From a virus: a stretch of 30,280 nt of DNA. A program made the translations under genes and the position numbers. Within the stretch, counting starts at the first letter, position 1; every line of letters begins with the position of its first letter. Shown piece after piece: positions 16,362-22,235 of the stretch. Location of the stretch: the IMG/VR virus record IMGVR_UViG_3300027721_000052, positions 1 to 30,280 of that record. One strand, given 5' to 3'. The notes beneath the pieces are model-generated. The model was given only the letters and a program-made list of their open reading frames with translations. It was not told the origin of the DNA and did not search any database.

Positions 16362-16386
16362 GCGCCGCCCCGGGATGGGGCGGCGC
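16362..16386. other. Strong GC hairpin between two small genes
   Basis: A perfect 10-bp inverted repeat, GCGCCGCCCC / GGGGCGGCGC with a 5-base loop. It lies 9 bp after the stop of the 94-aa gene on the minus strand. There is no real T run after it, so it may stabilise the 3' end of the message or weaken read-through. Confidence 0.7.
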
Positions 16387-16394
16387 CTGGGATG

Positions 16395-16679
16395 TTAGGC
16401 TTGCGCCTGGAATTCCGCCTTGTGCGTCTTAAGCCAGCCGGCGGGGGAGATCGCCTTAACGGTGCGCCCCATCTCGTCGTGCCAAGCGCGTTCCGCGTCG
16501 GCCAGCGCGGCCAGCACTACGGAGCGCGGCTGGCCGACGTTGTCCAGCAGGACAGCGTGGGTCGCGGCGGACGCGGTGCCAGCGCGGGGGACCTTGCCCT
16601 CCACGCCTACCAGGACCAGGACGGGCGCAACCACTACGGGCGCGGATTCTACTGCTACTTCTACGATTTTCTTAGCCAT
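16395..16679 (-). CDS. Hypothetical protein, 94 aa
   Basis: The start is the ATG at 16679 (MAKKIVEVAVESAPVVVAPV...), with ribosome site AAGGAAAG before it; a more upstream in-frame ATG lacks such a site. The N-terminal 30 residues are Val/Ala-rich and hydrophobic but interrupted by Glu and Pro, so a membrane span is doubtful. The C-terminal half contains ADAERAWHDEMGRTVKAISP and WLKTHKAEFQAQA and looks helical and ordered. No family recognised. It stands alone between the origin-like region and the terminator, with its own promoter, which suggests an early or host-interaction gene; this is inference. Confidence 0.65.
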   Translation of the reverse strand: MAKKIVEVAVESAPVVVAPVLVLVGVEGKVPRAGTASAATHAVLLDNVGQPRSVVLAALADAERAWHDEMGRTVKAISPAGWLKTHKAEFQAQA

Positions 16680-16736
16680 GACAACTTTCCTTTTAATGAC
16701 GGCGGCTGCCTGGATGGCTGCCTTTACCGTGAAAAC

Positions 16737-16765
16737 ATTATGCCCTAGTACCACCACAGAAGCAA
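16737..16765 (-). promoter_or_regulatory. Sigma-70-like promoter for the 94-aa gene
   Basis: Minus strand: -35 TTGCTT (16765-16760), 17-bp spacer, -10 CATAAT (16742-16737). It lacks the extended -10 TG seen at the others. Predicted start near 16729, leader about 50 bases. Confidence 0.5.
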
Positions 16766-16775
16766 CAAAAGATTT

Positions 16776-16791
16776 ATGGTATTTTTACCAT
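16776..16791. promoter_or_regulatory. 16-bp palindrome, possible operator
   Basis: Perfect inverted repeat ATGGTA-tttt-TACCAT, centred about 20 bp upstream of the -35 of the promoter for the 94-aa gene. Position fits a regulator-binding site; no regulator gene is recognised in the window. Confidence 0.4.
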
Positions 16792-16874
16792 TTTCTTTGC
16801 TTGCCAAGACGCCCCAAAGTGTGGTAGACGCGCGCGCCCGCCCGCGCGCGGAACAAAGGCCGCAACAACACCGA

Positions 16875-16911
16875 TTGGCACGGAACTTGCTACTAGCAAA
16901 GACCGTGCCAA
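16875..16911. other. Nested perfect inverted repeat (37 nt)
   Basis: Outer arms TTGGCACGG (16875-16883) and CCGTGCCAA (16903-16911) are fully complementary. Inside them, TTGCT (16887-16891) and AGCAA (16895-16899) pair around an ACT loop. The two stems are separated by a symmetric 3x3 internal loop (AAC/AGA). No T run follows, so it is not a simple terminator. Confidence 0.8.
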
Positions 16912-17037
16912 GTACGACGCGCGGAGCGCGACGCCCCAGAGTACATGACGCCCGAAGCGGCAGGTGCCGATTTTCGCCCCCTCGGCCTCCAGGGCGCGAG
17001 CGCGGCGCGCGACCTCGGGTAACGATGATCCCCGAGA

Positions 17038-17111
17038 GAACATAGGGAAGTCCATATAGATTCGGGCAAAGAGGTCGGGGAGCGGAACATGGGGAAGTCC
17101 AAAATGATTCG
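17038..17111. repeat. Two 27-bp near-identical direct repeats, 47 bp apart
   Basis: Both begin GAACAT, share GGGAAGTCCA in the middle and end GATTCG; 23 of 27 positions agree. A partial third copy (TACAGGGAAGTGGGG) follows at about 17122. They lie in the gene-free region before the hexamer array. Confidence 0.7.
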
Positions 17112-17220
17112 TAGCGCTGAGTACAGGGAAGTGGGGGAGGGGGTGCTCGGGGAGGAGGTGTTCCGTGCGCCGTGCTCCGTGCCCCAAAGTGGGGCGCTGG
17201 ACCTCCCAAAACAAGGCCAT

Positions 17221-17432
17221 GTTACCATGTTACCTGTTACCGCCCCCAGAAAAGCGCCGCGCGGGGCGCGTAAAATATGGGTCTAAGACCTGTTTTTTAC
17301 ATATATTTTTTATATAATTAAATTAGAAAATAAAGGTAACAAGGTAACATCGCACTCCAACCCCAGCAATTACGGGGCCTCCAGCCGTTACCTTCCCTGT
17401 TACCTTGCCGTTACCTTTCCCCTTAAGGTAAC
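17221..17432. other. Candidate replication origin: GTTACC/GGTAAC iterons and AT-rich tract
   Basis: GTTACC occurs at 17221, 17229, 17236, 17387, 17399 and 17410. Its complement GGTAAC occurs at 17335, 17343 and 17427. Six of the nine belong to the octamer AAGGTAAC, two of them directly abutting (17333-17348). Between the left group and the middle pair lies a tract of almost pure A/T (17292-17334). The last copies are inside the 3' end of the primase-helicase gene. Iterons beside an AT-rich melting region, next to the replication initiator gene, is the layout of P4-like origins, where the alpha primase-helicase binds its own iterons. Function inferred. Confidence 0.65.
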
Positions 17433-19508
17433 TTCGTCTTCAGTCACTTCGGTAAAGCGCCCGGCCTCGTATTGCCACTCACTATTCTCAGCAGCTTCCC
17501 AGTACGGAGCGTGACGTACGGCGTACAGCTTCTTCACCTGCTTACCCTCAACCCTAAGTCCTTCCCTCATAGGGAACTTCCCCTTAGACATCTGGTGCCC
17601 AATCTCTTTAGGGGTGAGCAGACGTCTGCCTCCCGTATATGTCCCATACTCCACAGCCAAGGCCGCAGCGCTCCATACATCTCGTTTTTGGAATATGTCC
17701 TCACCAAGGGCAGCGACAATCTCTGGGGCGCTGGCGTCTTCCATCTGCCGCCTTTGGGCCGTCATAGGGGCGCGAGCATGAACGTTGAAGTTGCTAAGGT
17801 CGCGCTCCATAAGAAACTGTCTAATGGTCATTATGCCCCCATTGTCCTCCCACTTACGATACGCTTGCCAATCCTCTGGGCTCCACTTAAACCCATCTGG
17901 AGCACCGAACACTGCCCAGCGTCGCTCATCTACCTCTACTGGAATTACGAAGGCGTTATTAGTCGCGATAAGAAGGCGGCCATAGTTGTAGACTTCCTTT
18001 GCATCAATGCCCTTAGACTCAGCGACCATCTTAATGTCGCCGGAATAGCCCTTGAGTGCTGAGATCATGTGTCTATCGCGGAACCCTTTAATCTCTGGTT
18101 CGGACCACGTTGCAATGAGCAAGCGGGCAAGGCGCGAATTAAACTGACTATTGAAACTATTGCCGACCTCTCCGGCATACTTGCCGAATACTTTGTGCAG
18201 AGTGCTGAACAGCGCGCTCTTGCCCGAACTACCATTATCACGGAACACTATGATGTGCTGCCCCCTCTCCATAGGGGCTTGAGCTGCTTTGGCGATGATG
18301 TTAATGAACCACTCCGTACCTTCGTCCGACACACAGAGCTGGCGGACCAACGACACAAAAGGCGAGGCATCGGGCGGGCCATCCCACGGCGCAGAGTCCA
18401 GGGGGATATGGGGGGCGGTATTGAGGTAACGCTTACCCTCTTCTATAACATAGTCCGGAGGTACTTGGCCGAAAGGGTAGGGGCGAAGCACTACGCCCTC
18501 ACCTACATTCTTTTGATCCTCAGGGCAGAGAGTGCCCCAACGGAACCACGGAGAGCGAACCTTCTCGCCACGATTACTGATCTCCACCTTAGTACGATGA
18601 GCTTCCATGGCGTTGAAGTCTGCAATGCTATACTCGCGCTCACGGCTGCTTAGGGGGATGATTCTACCATGACATATCATGTAATGAGTGTTGCAGTAGT
18701 CCCAATGCTCCTGTAACGAGGAACCAATACGCTCGGCCTCTTCTTTGGTCGTGCGAATTGCCTCGCTAATATCGCCCCCAGCCGAAAGCCATTCGTCTAG
18801 CTTCTGGGGGCCAGCCTTATCGTCTACTGGCCAGCGAAGTTTGAAGACCCGAGCACCGAGTGCTTGGAACAACTCGTTAAGTTGGTATTCTACAGCGACG
18901 CCACGCTCTCTGGCATCACCTTTCTCGTTCCAATCAAACGCTAAGTAGACCTCGCGCTGCACCCCCGGCTCGCCCGGCGATGGGGGGAACAAGCAAGCTA
19001 TCTCTTGCAGCTCCTTAAGGACAGTCGGCCTTAACTGAGTGCCGGGTACTCCGCACACAAGAAAGGGGAGCTGGCTGCCGAGGCAAGCCATCTTAGTGCG
19101 GATTGCTTTAAGCTCACCCTCACATACTATCAGGGGGAACTTGGGGTGATTATACGGTACACGTTGATTGTCCAGTGCGGGCCAGTACACCCTGGACTTG
19201 GAGCCTTTGGGCTGAGAATACTTACTGGGCTCGCCGGCCGACTGGAAAGGCTCTCCGTCCCAAGCGAGCTTTGTACCACCTTCTGACAACTGACGGCGGC
19301 GCAGCTTCTCAAAGAGGACAGGTACTGCATCAACACTATAGTACGGAATGCGAAAGTAGGCACCCTGATCATCAACGCCAAGTTTGATGCCAGAGGCGGA
19401 GGCAACTGCTTCTGTAATGCCGCTCATCTTCATGCGGCCACGGAACCAATCCATTGGGGAGTTAGAGACTCCCTGCTTCCACGCTACATCATCTGGGAAG
19501 TCACTCAT
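17400..19508 (-). CDS. TOPRIM primase / SF3 helicase replication protein
   Basis: A 702-residue protein; its ATG overlaps the upstream stop as ATGA. N-terminal half: a TOPRIM-type fold (DUF3854-like) with LIVCEGELKAI (about 126-136) and VYLAFDWNEKGDARERG (about 188-204), giving the Glu and Asp metal ligands. C-terminal half: superfamily 3 helicase with Walker A NGSSGKSALF (about 415-424), LLIATWSEPEIKG as the B region, YNYGRLLIATNN as sensor, and VDERRWAVF with the likely Arg finger (about 519-527). The last ten residues (VTLRGKVTAR) are encoded by the GTTACC array. It should prime and unwind DNA at the origin. A separate N-terminal zinc finger is not seen. Confidence 0.85.
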   Translation of the reverse strand: MSDFPDDVAWKQGVSNSPMDWFRGRMKMSGITEAVASASGIKLGVDDQGAYFRIPYYSVDAVPVLFEKLRRRQLSEGGTKLAWDGEPFQSAGEPSKYSQPKGSKSRVYWPALDNQRVPYNHPKFPLIVCEGELKAIRTKMACLGSQLPFLVCGVPGTQLRPTVLKELQEIACLFPPSPGEPGVQREVYLAFDWNEKGDARERGVAVEYQLNELFQALGARVFKLRWPVDDKAGPQKLDEWLSAGGDISEAIRTTKEEAERIGSSLQEHWDYCNTHYMICHGRIIPLSSREREYSIADFNAMEAHRTKVEISNRGEKVRSPWFRWGTLCPEDQKNVGEGVVLRPYPFGQVPPDYVIEEGKRYLNTAPHIPLDSAPWDGPPDASPFVSLVRQLCVSDEGTEWFINIIAKAAQAPMERGQHIIVFRDNGSSGKSALFSTLHKVFGKYAGEVGNSFNSQFNSRLARLLIATWSEPEIKGFRDRHMISALKGYSGDIKMVAESKGIDAKEVYNYGRLLIATNNAFVIPVEVDERRWAVFGAPDGFKWSPEDWQAYRKWEDNGGIMTIRQFLMERDLSNFNVHARAPMTAQRRQMEDASAPEIVAALGEDIFQKRDVWSAAALAVEYGTYTGGRRLLTPKEIGHQMSKGKFPMREGLRVEGKQVKKLYAVRHAPYWEAAENSEWQYEAGRFTEVTEDEVTLRGKVTAR

Positions 19509-19765
19509 TGTACTGCCCTCAACTGTGCGCGAATTGGAGTCTTTCTCTGCTCGTCTTTGTCACGCCAGTTGGGGTTCTGTTGTTCTCTTAGCCACCAGAA
19601 GATGGCATACTCTTTTTCTTCTGGTGTCTCCCAATTATGGGCCTTTATGCTATTGAATACTTCAGACTCTTGTGTGTCCCATACTATGTCGCGTATGGCT
19701 TGTGTTACTCTGATCTTAGCTCTTACAGTGAGGGGCGGAACTGGACTATCGGGGGTGTAGATCAT
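19505..19765 (-). CDS. Small hypothetical protein of the replication operon
   Basis: The ATG at 19765 (MIYTPDSPVPPLTVRAKIRV..., 86 aa) has AAGGA nine bases upstream; an earlier start would fall within the leader. It is charged, with NWETPEEKEYAIFWWLREQQNPNWRDKDEQ in its second half, a Trp/Glu/Arg-rich helical stretch. No family recognised. It is the first gene of the leftward operon and is coupled to the primase-helicase, so a helicase-loading or regulatory role is conceivable but not shown. Confidence 0.7.
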   Translation of the reverse strand: MIYTPDSPVPPLTVRAKIRVTQAIRDIVWDTQESEVFNSIKAHNWETPEEKEYAIFWWLREQQNPNWRDKDEQRKTPIRAQLRAVQ

Positions 19766-19814
19766 ACTTTTTATTCCTTGCAATTCCTGTCTGCGTATGC
19801 TAGGCAGGGTAGCT

Positions 19815-19844
19815 ATTGTAGCACAGATCCCCAACCGGGCGCAA
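19815..19844 (-). promoter_or_regulatory. Sigma-70-like promoter of the primase-helicase operon
   Basis: Minus strand: -35 TTGCGC (19844-19839), 18-bp spacer, extended -10 TGC-TACAAT (19820-19815). Followed by AGCT, like two rightward promoters. Predicted start near 19808, leader about 43 bases. Confidence 0.7.
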
Positions 19845-19865
19845 CCACTAACTCTAGTAGCCCTC

Positions 19866-19881
19866 GCACTACATATAGTGC
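19866..19881. promoter_or_regulatory. 16-bp palindrome between divergent promoters, candidate operator
   Basis: Perfect inverted repeat GCACTA-cata-TAGTGC that ends one base before the -35 of the rightward promoter and lies 21 bp upstream of the leftward -35. A dimeric repressor or activator bound here could set the balance of both operons. Confidence 0.5.
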
Positions 19882-19911
19882 TTGCACCTCCCCATAGGAC
19901 TTTGCTATAGT
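19882..19911 (+). promoter_or_regulatory. Sigma-70-like rightward early promoter
   Basis: -35 TTGCAC (19882-19887) within GCTTGCAC, 18-bp spacer, extended -10 TGC-TATAGT (19906-19911). The 17 bases from 19904 to 19920 recur exactly at the next rightward promoter. Leader about 40 bases. Confidence 0.7.
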
Positions 19912-19958
19912 ATTACCAGTGGCGGCGATGGGCCAGTCACAATTAAAAGGAACTGAGT

Positions 19959-20201
19959 ATGAAGTATCATCTAAACGCATATGCGACGTTCATGGCTCTG
20001 CATTCAGGCGGGCCTGGGATCCCAACACTGAGAGCTGGGGTTCACAGAATGATTGGCCGGAAGTTTGCTGAGCCGTTCACCATTCCGCAGGTGCAAGACT
20101 TCTTGAGCACACTGCCCAGTGAGTACATGGGTAGCGCGACCCCCAGGAGCTTTGTTAACGAAATGATTAAGATTGGGCAGTTCGTGCCCGAGGGTAACTG
20201 A
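19959..20201 (+). CDS. Early hypothetical protein, 80 aa
   Basis: The ATG is preceded by AAAAGGAACTG. The product starts MKYHLNAYATFMALHSGGPG and contains FTIPQVQDFLSTLPSEYMG (about 40-58) followed by SATPRSFVNEMIKIGQFVPEG. The second half is a plausible small helical domain; helix-turn-helix is possible but unproven. It is the first rightward gene after the divergent promoter region, a place where phages often keep host-takeover or regulatory genes. No family recognised. Confidence 0.7.
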   Translation: MKYHLNAYATFMALHSGGPGIPTLRAGVHRMIGRKFAEPFTIPQVQDFLSTLPSEYMGSATPRSFVNEMIKIGQFVPEGN

Positions 20202-20203
20202 GT

Positions 20204-20431
20204 ATGACGCACGAAGAACTGAGAGAATGGCGCGCGAGCATGGCGCAACTGAGTATCCACCTGTCAAGCTTTGACAACCATATACTCGCCAAGTGCAACC
20301 ACGATGGCGAGAGGTGGAACTTAGACAATGAGCCCATGGACAGCGCCATGCTGACGCAGATACAGCGCCTGTTGAGTAAGATGTCTCGTGTAGCAGACAA
20401 TGGCATCTATGCTCTGGGGATGCAGTCATGA
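20204..20431 (+). CDS. Early hypothetical protein, 75 aa
   Basis: The start follows the previous stop by two bases; GGGTAACTGAG before it gives a weak ribosome site, so it may be translated by coupling. The product (MTHEELREWRASMAQLSIHL..., ending ADNGIYALGMQS) is helical and could form a short coiled coil (LTQIQRLLSKMSRVADN). Its stop overlaps the start of the next small gene as ATGA. Function unknown. Confidence 0.65.
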   Translation: MTHEELREWRASMAQLSIHLSSFDNHILAKCNHDGERWNLDNEPMDSAMLTQIQRLLSKMSRVADNGIYALGMQS

Positions 20432-20535
20432 AATTTGTAGTTGGAGTTATCATTGGATTCCTGCTGGGGGCGCTGCTGAACCCAGGAATCTTAATTTTCT
20501 TATTCTTACTTGCAACTGGAGAGGTACCCCTATGA
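20428..20535 (+). CDS. Small single- or double-span membrane protein (35 aa)
   Basis: ATG at 20428 overlaps the upstream stop (ATGA), and its own stop overlaps the next start at 20532 (ATGA). The peptide reads MKFVVGVIIGFLLGALLNPG and then ILIFLFLLATGEVPL: two hydrophobic stretches split by Asn-Pro-Gly, enough for a hairpin or one long span in the inner membrane. Coupling on both sides strongly supports a real gene. Roles such as superinfection exclusion or host-membrane interference are possible; no family recognised. Confidence 0.7.
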   Translation: MKFVVGVIIGFLLGALLNPGILIFLFLLATGEVPL

Positions 20536-20744
20536 ATCTTAGACCTGCTATCTGGCGCAAGCCAGTACTGACCCAGAAACAACTGAAGTTGGACATTAAA
20601 GAGAACCGAGAGTTCCAAGTGTGCGACATTGTCAATGGCTACGGGCCAGCGACCACGCCCGCAGAGCTGAGAGCAATGGGCCACACTCACGCCCAGATTC
20701 GCTACGGGGCGAGGCTTGAAAAAGTCTGGTACGGACGCTTGTAA
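20532..20744 (+). CDS. Early hypothetical protein, 70 aa
   Basis: The start at 20532 is fixed by the ATGA overlap with the membrane peptide and by GGAGAGG upstream; a longer frame from 20400 would overlap two genes. The product (MNLRPAIWRKPVLTQKQLKL...) is basic. Its second half, TPAELRAMGHTHAQIRYGAR (about 46-65), has the spacing of a helix-turn-helix with the turn at Gly-His-Thr. It could be a small DNA-binding regulator, for instance of the palindromes in this window, but that is speculative. The next promoter overlaps its stop codon. Confidence 0.7.
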   Translation: MNLRPAIWRKPVLTQKQLKLDIKENREFQVCDIVNGYGPATTPAELRAMGHTHAQIRYGARLEKVWYGRL

Positions 20745-20767
20745 TCCCACCGGGATGCTGCTATAGT
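20739..20767 (+). promoter_or_regulatory. Sigma-70-like promoter, second early unit
   Basis: -35 TTGTAA (20739-20744) within GCTTGTAA, overlapping the previous stop codon; 17-bp spacer; extended -10 TGC-TATAGT (20762-20767). It shares 17 identical bases (20760-20776) with the first rightward promoter. Confidence 0.7.
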
Positions 20768-20813
20768 ATTACCAGTAGTGGCACCCGTCACTATGACTAA
20801 AAGGAGATACACA

Positions 20814-21116
20814 ATGGAAAAGAAAGATCACGACGCTGGCCCGAAAGAGTTTACCTATTGGGTCTATGCCCGGCTGAACTACTACGGCGAAGTAAAGGCG
20901 AGCCTTTACGACACCAAGATGCCAGAGGACGGAGAACGAGTTCTTCTGTACAGTGGCACTGTCACCCACACCGTTCCGCAGTACGAGACACTGGTGCCCC
21001 ACTTCATTAAGGGGCTGGAAGTTAAGAAAGAGGCCATGATTGCTACCGCGACTGCTGCGGTTGCTGAGGTCGACGCACAGATTCAATCACTACTGGCACT
21101 GGAGCACATTGTATGA
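20814..21116 (+). CDS. Hypothetical protein, 100 aa
   Basis: I chose the ATG at 20814 (MEKKDHDAGPKEFTYWVYAR...) because AAGGAG stands before it; an in-frame ATG at 20778 lies only 11 bases past the -10 box. The N-terminal two thirds look like a small beta-sheet (YWVYARLNYYGEVKASLYD, VLLYSGTVTHTVPQ), and the C-terminus is a long Ala/Val/Glu helix (AMIATATAAVAEVDAQIQSL). No family recognised. It is coupled to the next gene by ATGA. Confidence 0.7.
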   Translation: MEKKDHDAGPKEFTYWVYARLNYYGEVKASLYDTKMPEDGERVLLYSGTVTHTVPQYETLVPHFIKGLEVKKEAMIATATAAVAEVDAQIQSLLALEHIV

Positions 21117-21451
21117 ACATTACAGTTGACCCGACTGGGCACTACGCATCGAAGAACAAGAACCCGAGTGACGTAGTCCAGGCTTGCGGCATCCTGACCA
21201 ACTATGCCCTCATGGGCAACGCCACCATATCTGCCAATTTGGCCGCGAATTACACCTATTTCACTGGCTGGAGTGAGCCGCACAAGGACGCCGCAATGGA
21301 CGACGAGGGAGTGTATCAGTATCCTGAAGACCCGCCCCTTCACCCGCTGATAAAGCTGGAGCAGGGTAACGAGGAAGTGTTCATCTACCCCTACGCTATC
21401 GTATGTGTTCGGGTGGGGGGCAAGTTCGCGCACACTGCAAGGATGGACTGA
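21113..21451 (+). CDS. Hypothetical protein, 112 aa
   Basis: Its ATG overlaps the upstream stop, and its TGA overlaps the next ATG (TGATG). The product (MNITVDPTGHYASKNKNPSD...) has a helical segment VVQACGILTNYALMGN (about 22-37), aromatic residues in the middle (YTYFTGW), an acidic stretch and a closing beta segment (EEVFIYPYAIVCVRVGGKF). No signal peptide, no known domain. Function unknown. Confidence 0.7.
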   Translation: MNITVDPTGHYASKNKNPSDVVQACGILTNYALMGNATISANLAANYTYFTGWSEPHKDAAMDDEGVYQYPEDPPLHPLIKLEQGNEEVFIYPYAIVCVRVGGKFAHTARMD

Positions 21452-21759
21452 TGTATACCCTGGAACGATTACGGTATAAGCTCGCGCCCCTGGAGGACAG
21501 GGGCTTTACCGAAACCGTGGAGCCCCTGCTTAGAAAGATGGACTTTCATGGCTTCAAGCGCCGCTACAAGGGCGACGACTACATTGTGGTCACGCCTCGA
21601 ATAGTGTGGGAAGCGATATTCCCAGAAGAAGAGCCAACCCTAACTGATTTATCAAAGATGGGGCGCAGCTTGCAAGGACTCCTTTGGGAACGGTCGTACC
21701 TGAAGGGCAATCTTATTTTTGTCAAACCAGTACGGGAGTACATCAAAGATGGAGTATAA
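21451..21759 (+). CDS. Hypothetical protein, 102 aa
   Basis: The start at 21451 is set by the TGATG overlap; an open frame from 21403 would intrude on the previous gene. The product (MYTLERLRYKLAPLEDRGFT...) is basic and alternates helices and strands: TVEPLLRKMDFHGFKRRYKG, DDYIVVTPRIVWEAIFPEE, SKMGRSLQGLLWERSYLKG, NLIFVKPVREYI. A small nucleic-acid-binding fold is possible. No family recognised. Confidence 0.7.
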   Translation: MYTLERLRYKLAPLEDRGFTETVEPLLRKMDFHGFKRRYKGDDYIVVTPRIVWEAIFPEEEPTLTDLSKMGRSLQGLLWERSYLKGNLIFVKPVREYIKDGV

Positions 21760-22153
21760 AGACATAGCACCAAGCGAGGCTGAGCGCGGAGCAGTTGAGG
21801 CGACCATTAAGGCATGGAGACTTCAACGTGCAGAACGACTGGCCCGGCAGAAGGAAGTGGACGCCCTGCAGAAGGAAGAGACTGCTATGAAGTCTTGGCT
21901 GATCAATGTGTTCGCCACCCAGCACTACGAGGGAATGGTGATCGACCAACGCTTCACCGGGCTAACTGAGCGCGAAGTCCATAGCGTTACGGACCGCGAG
22001 GCGCTACAAAAGTTCATACTTGAAACTGAGGCCCTGGACATTTTGCAGTTCCGCATCAGTGACAGTGCCATTTTCGACCGAGAGGCTGCCGGCATCGTGG
22101 TGCCTGGAGTTGAGATCGTAATAACCAACGACCTTTCAGATAGGAAGGTTTAA
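21749..22153 (+). CDS. Hypothetical protein, 134 aa, of the pre-polymerase early unit
   Basis: The ATG at 21749 (MEYKDIAPSEAERGAVEATI...) has GGGAG upstream and overlaps the previous gene by 11 bp. The N-terminal third is a coiled coil (RLQRAERLARQKEVDALQKEE). The rest is alpha/beta with YEGMVIDQRFTGLTEREVH and a closing IVVPGVEIVITNDLSDRKV. I recall a similar ending (PGVE......LS.RK) in other phage proteins near the polymerase, with no function known to me. It closes the unit before the next promoter. Confidence 0.7.
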   Translation: MEYKDIAPSEAERGAVEATIKAWRLQRAERLARQKEVDALQKEETAMKSWLINVFATQHYEGMVIDQRFTGLTEREVHSVTDREALQKFILETEALDILQFRISDSAIFDREAAGIVVPGVEIVITNDLSDRKV

Positions 22154-22156
22154 TGC

Positions 22157-22186
22157 TTGCCCCGGATGAAGGAGGTGTGCTATAAT
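22157..22186 (+). promoter_or_regulatory. Sigma-70-like promoter for the putative ssDNA-binding gene
   Basis: -35 TTGCCC (22157-22162) within GCTTGCCC, 18-bp spacer, consensus extended -10 TGC-TATAAT (22181-22186). This is the best -10 in the window. The discriminator AGCTCT and the later AGAGGAA before the ATG also occur at the 27.7-kb promoter. Confidence 0.75.
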
Positions 22187-22235
22187 AGCTCTGCCTGCTG
22201 CAACCGGGGCTCCAAACAACCAAGAGGAAGTTACA

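Larger units (their letters stand above)
16792..17220. other. Gene-free structured region
   Basis: Open frames here are GC-driven and none has both a plausible protein and a ribosome site. The stretch contains CG-alternating sequence (16828-16850), a nested hairpin (16875-16911), CGCGC-gga-GCGCG near 16919-16931, two 27-bp near-repeats (17038-17064 and 17085-17111, 23 of 27 identical) and GCCCC-aaagt-GGGGC (17181-17195). It adjoins the iteron array and may be part of the origin or carry a non-coding RNA. Confidence 0.5.

Noticed and set aside
16799-16828. Weak plus-strand promoter (TTGCCA, 18 bp, TAGACG)
   Set aside because: The -10 is poor and no gene follows; mentioned only with the nested hairpin.
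16875-16911. tRNA gene
   Set aside because: There is one nested hairpin only; no cloverleaf, TPsiC arm or anticodon arm is found here or elsewhere in the window.
16745-17228. Several overlapping Pro/Arg/Ser-rich frames on both strands
   Set aside because: They come from high GC content, overlap each other and the repeats, and have no recognisable protein features.
17089-17286. 65-aa plus-strand frame with GGGGAG before its ATG
   Set aside because: The apparent ribosome site is part of a 27-bp repeat, the frame runs through the GTTACC array and the composition looks random; kept out for lack of support.
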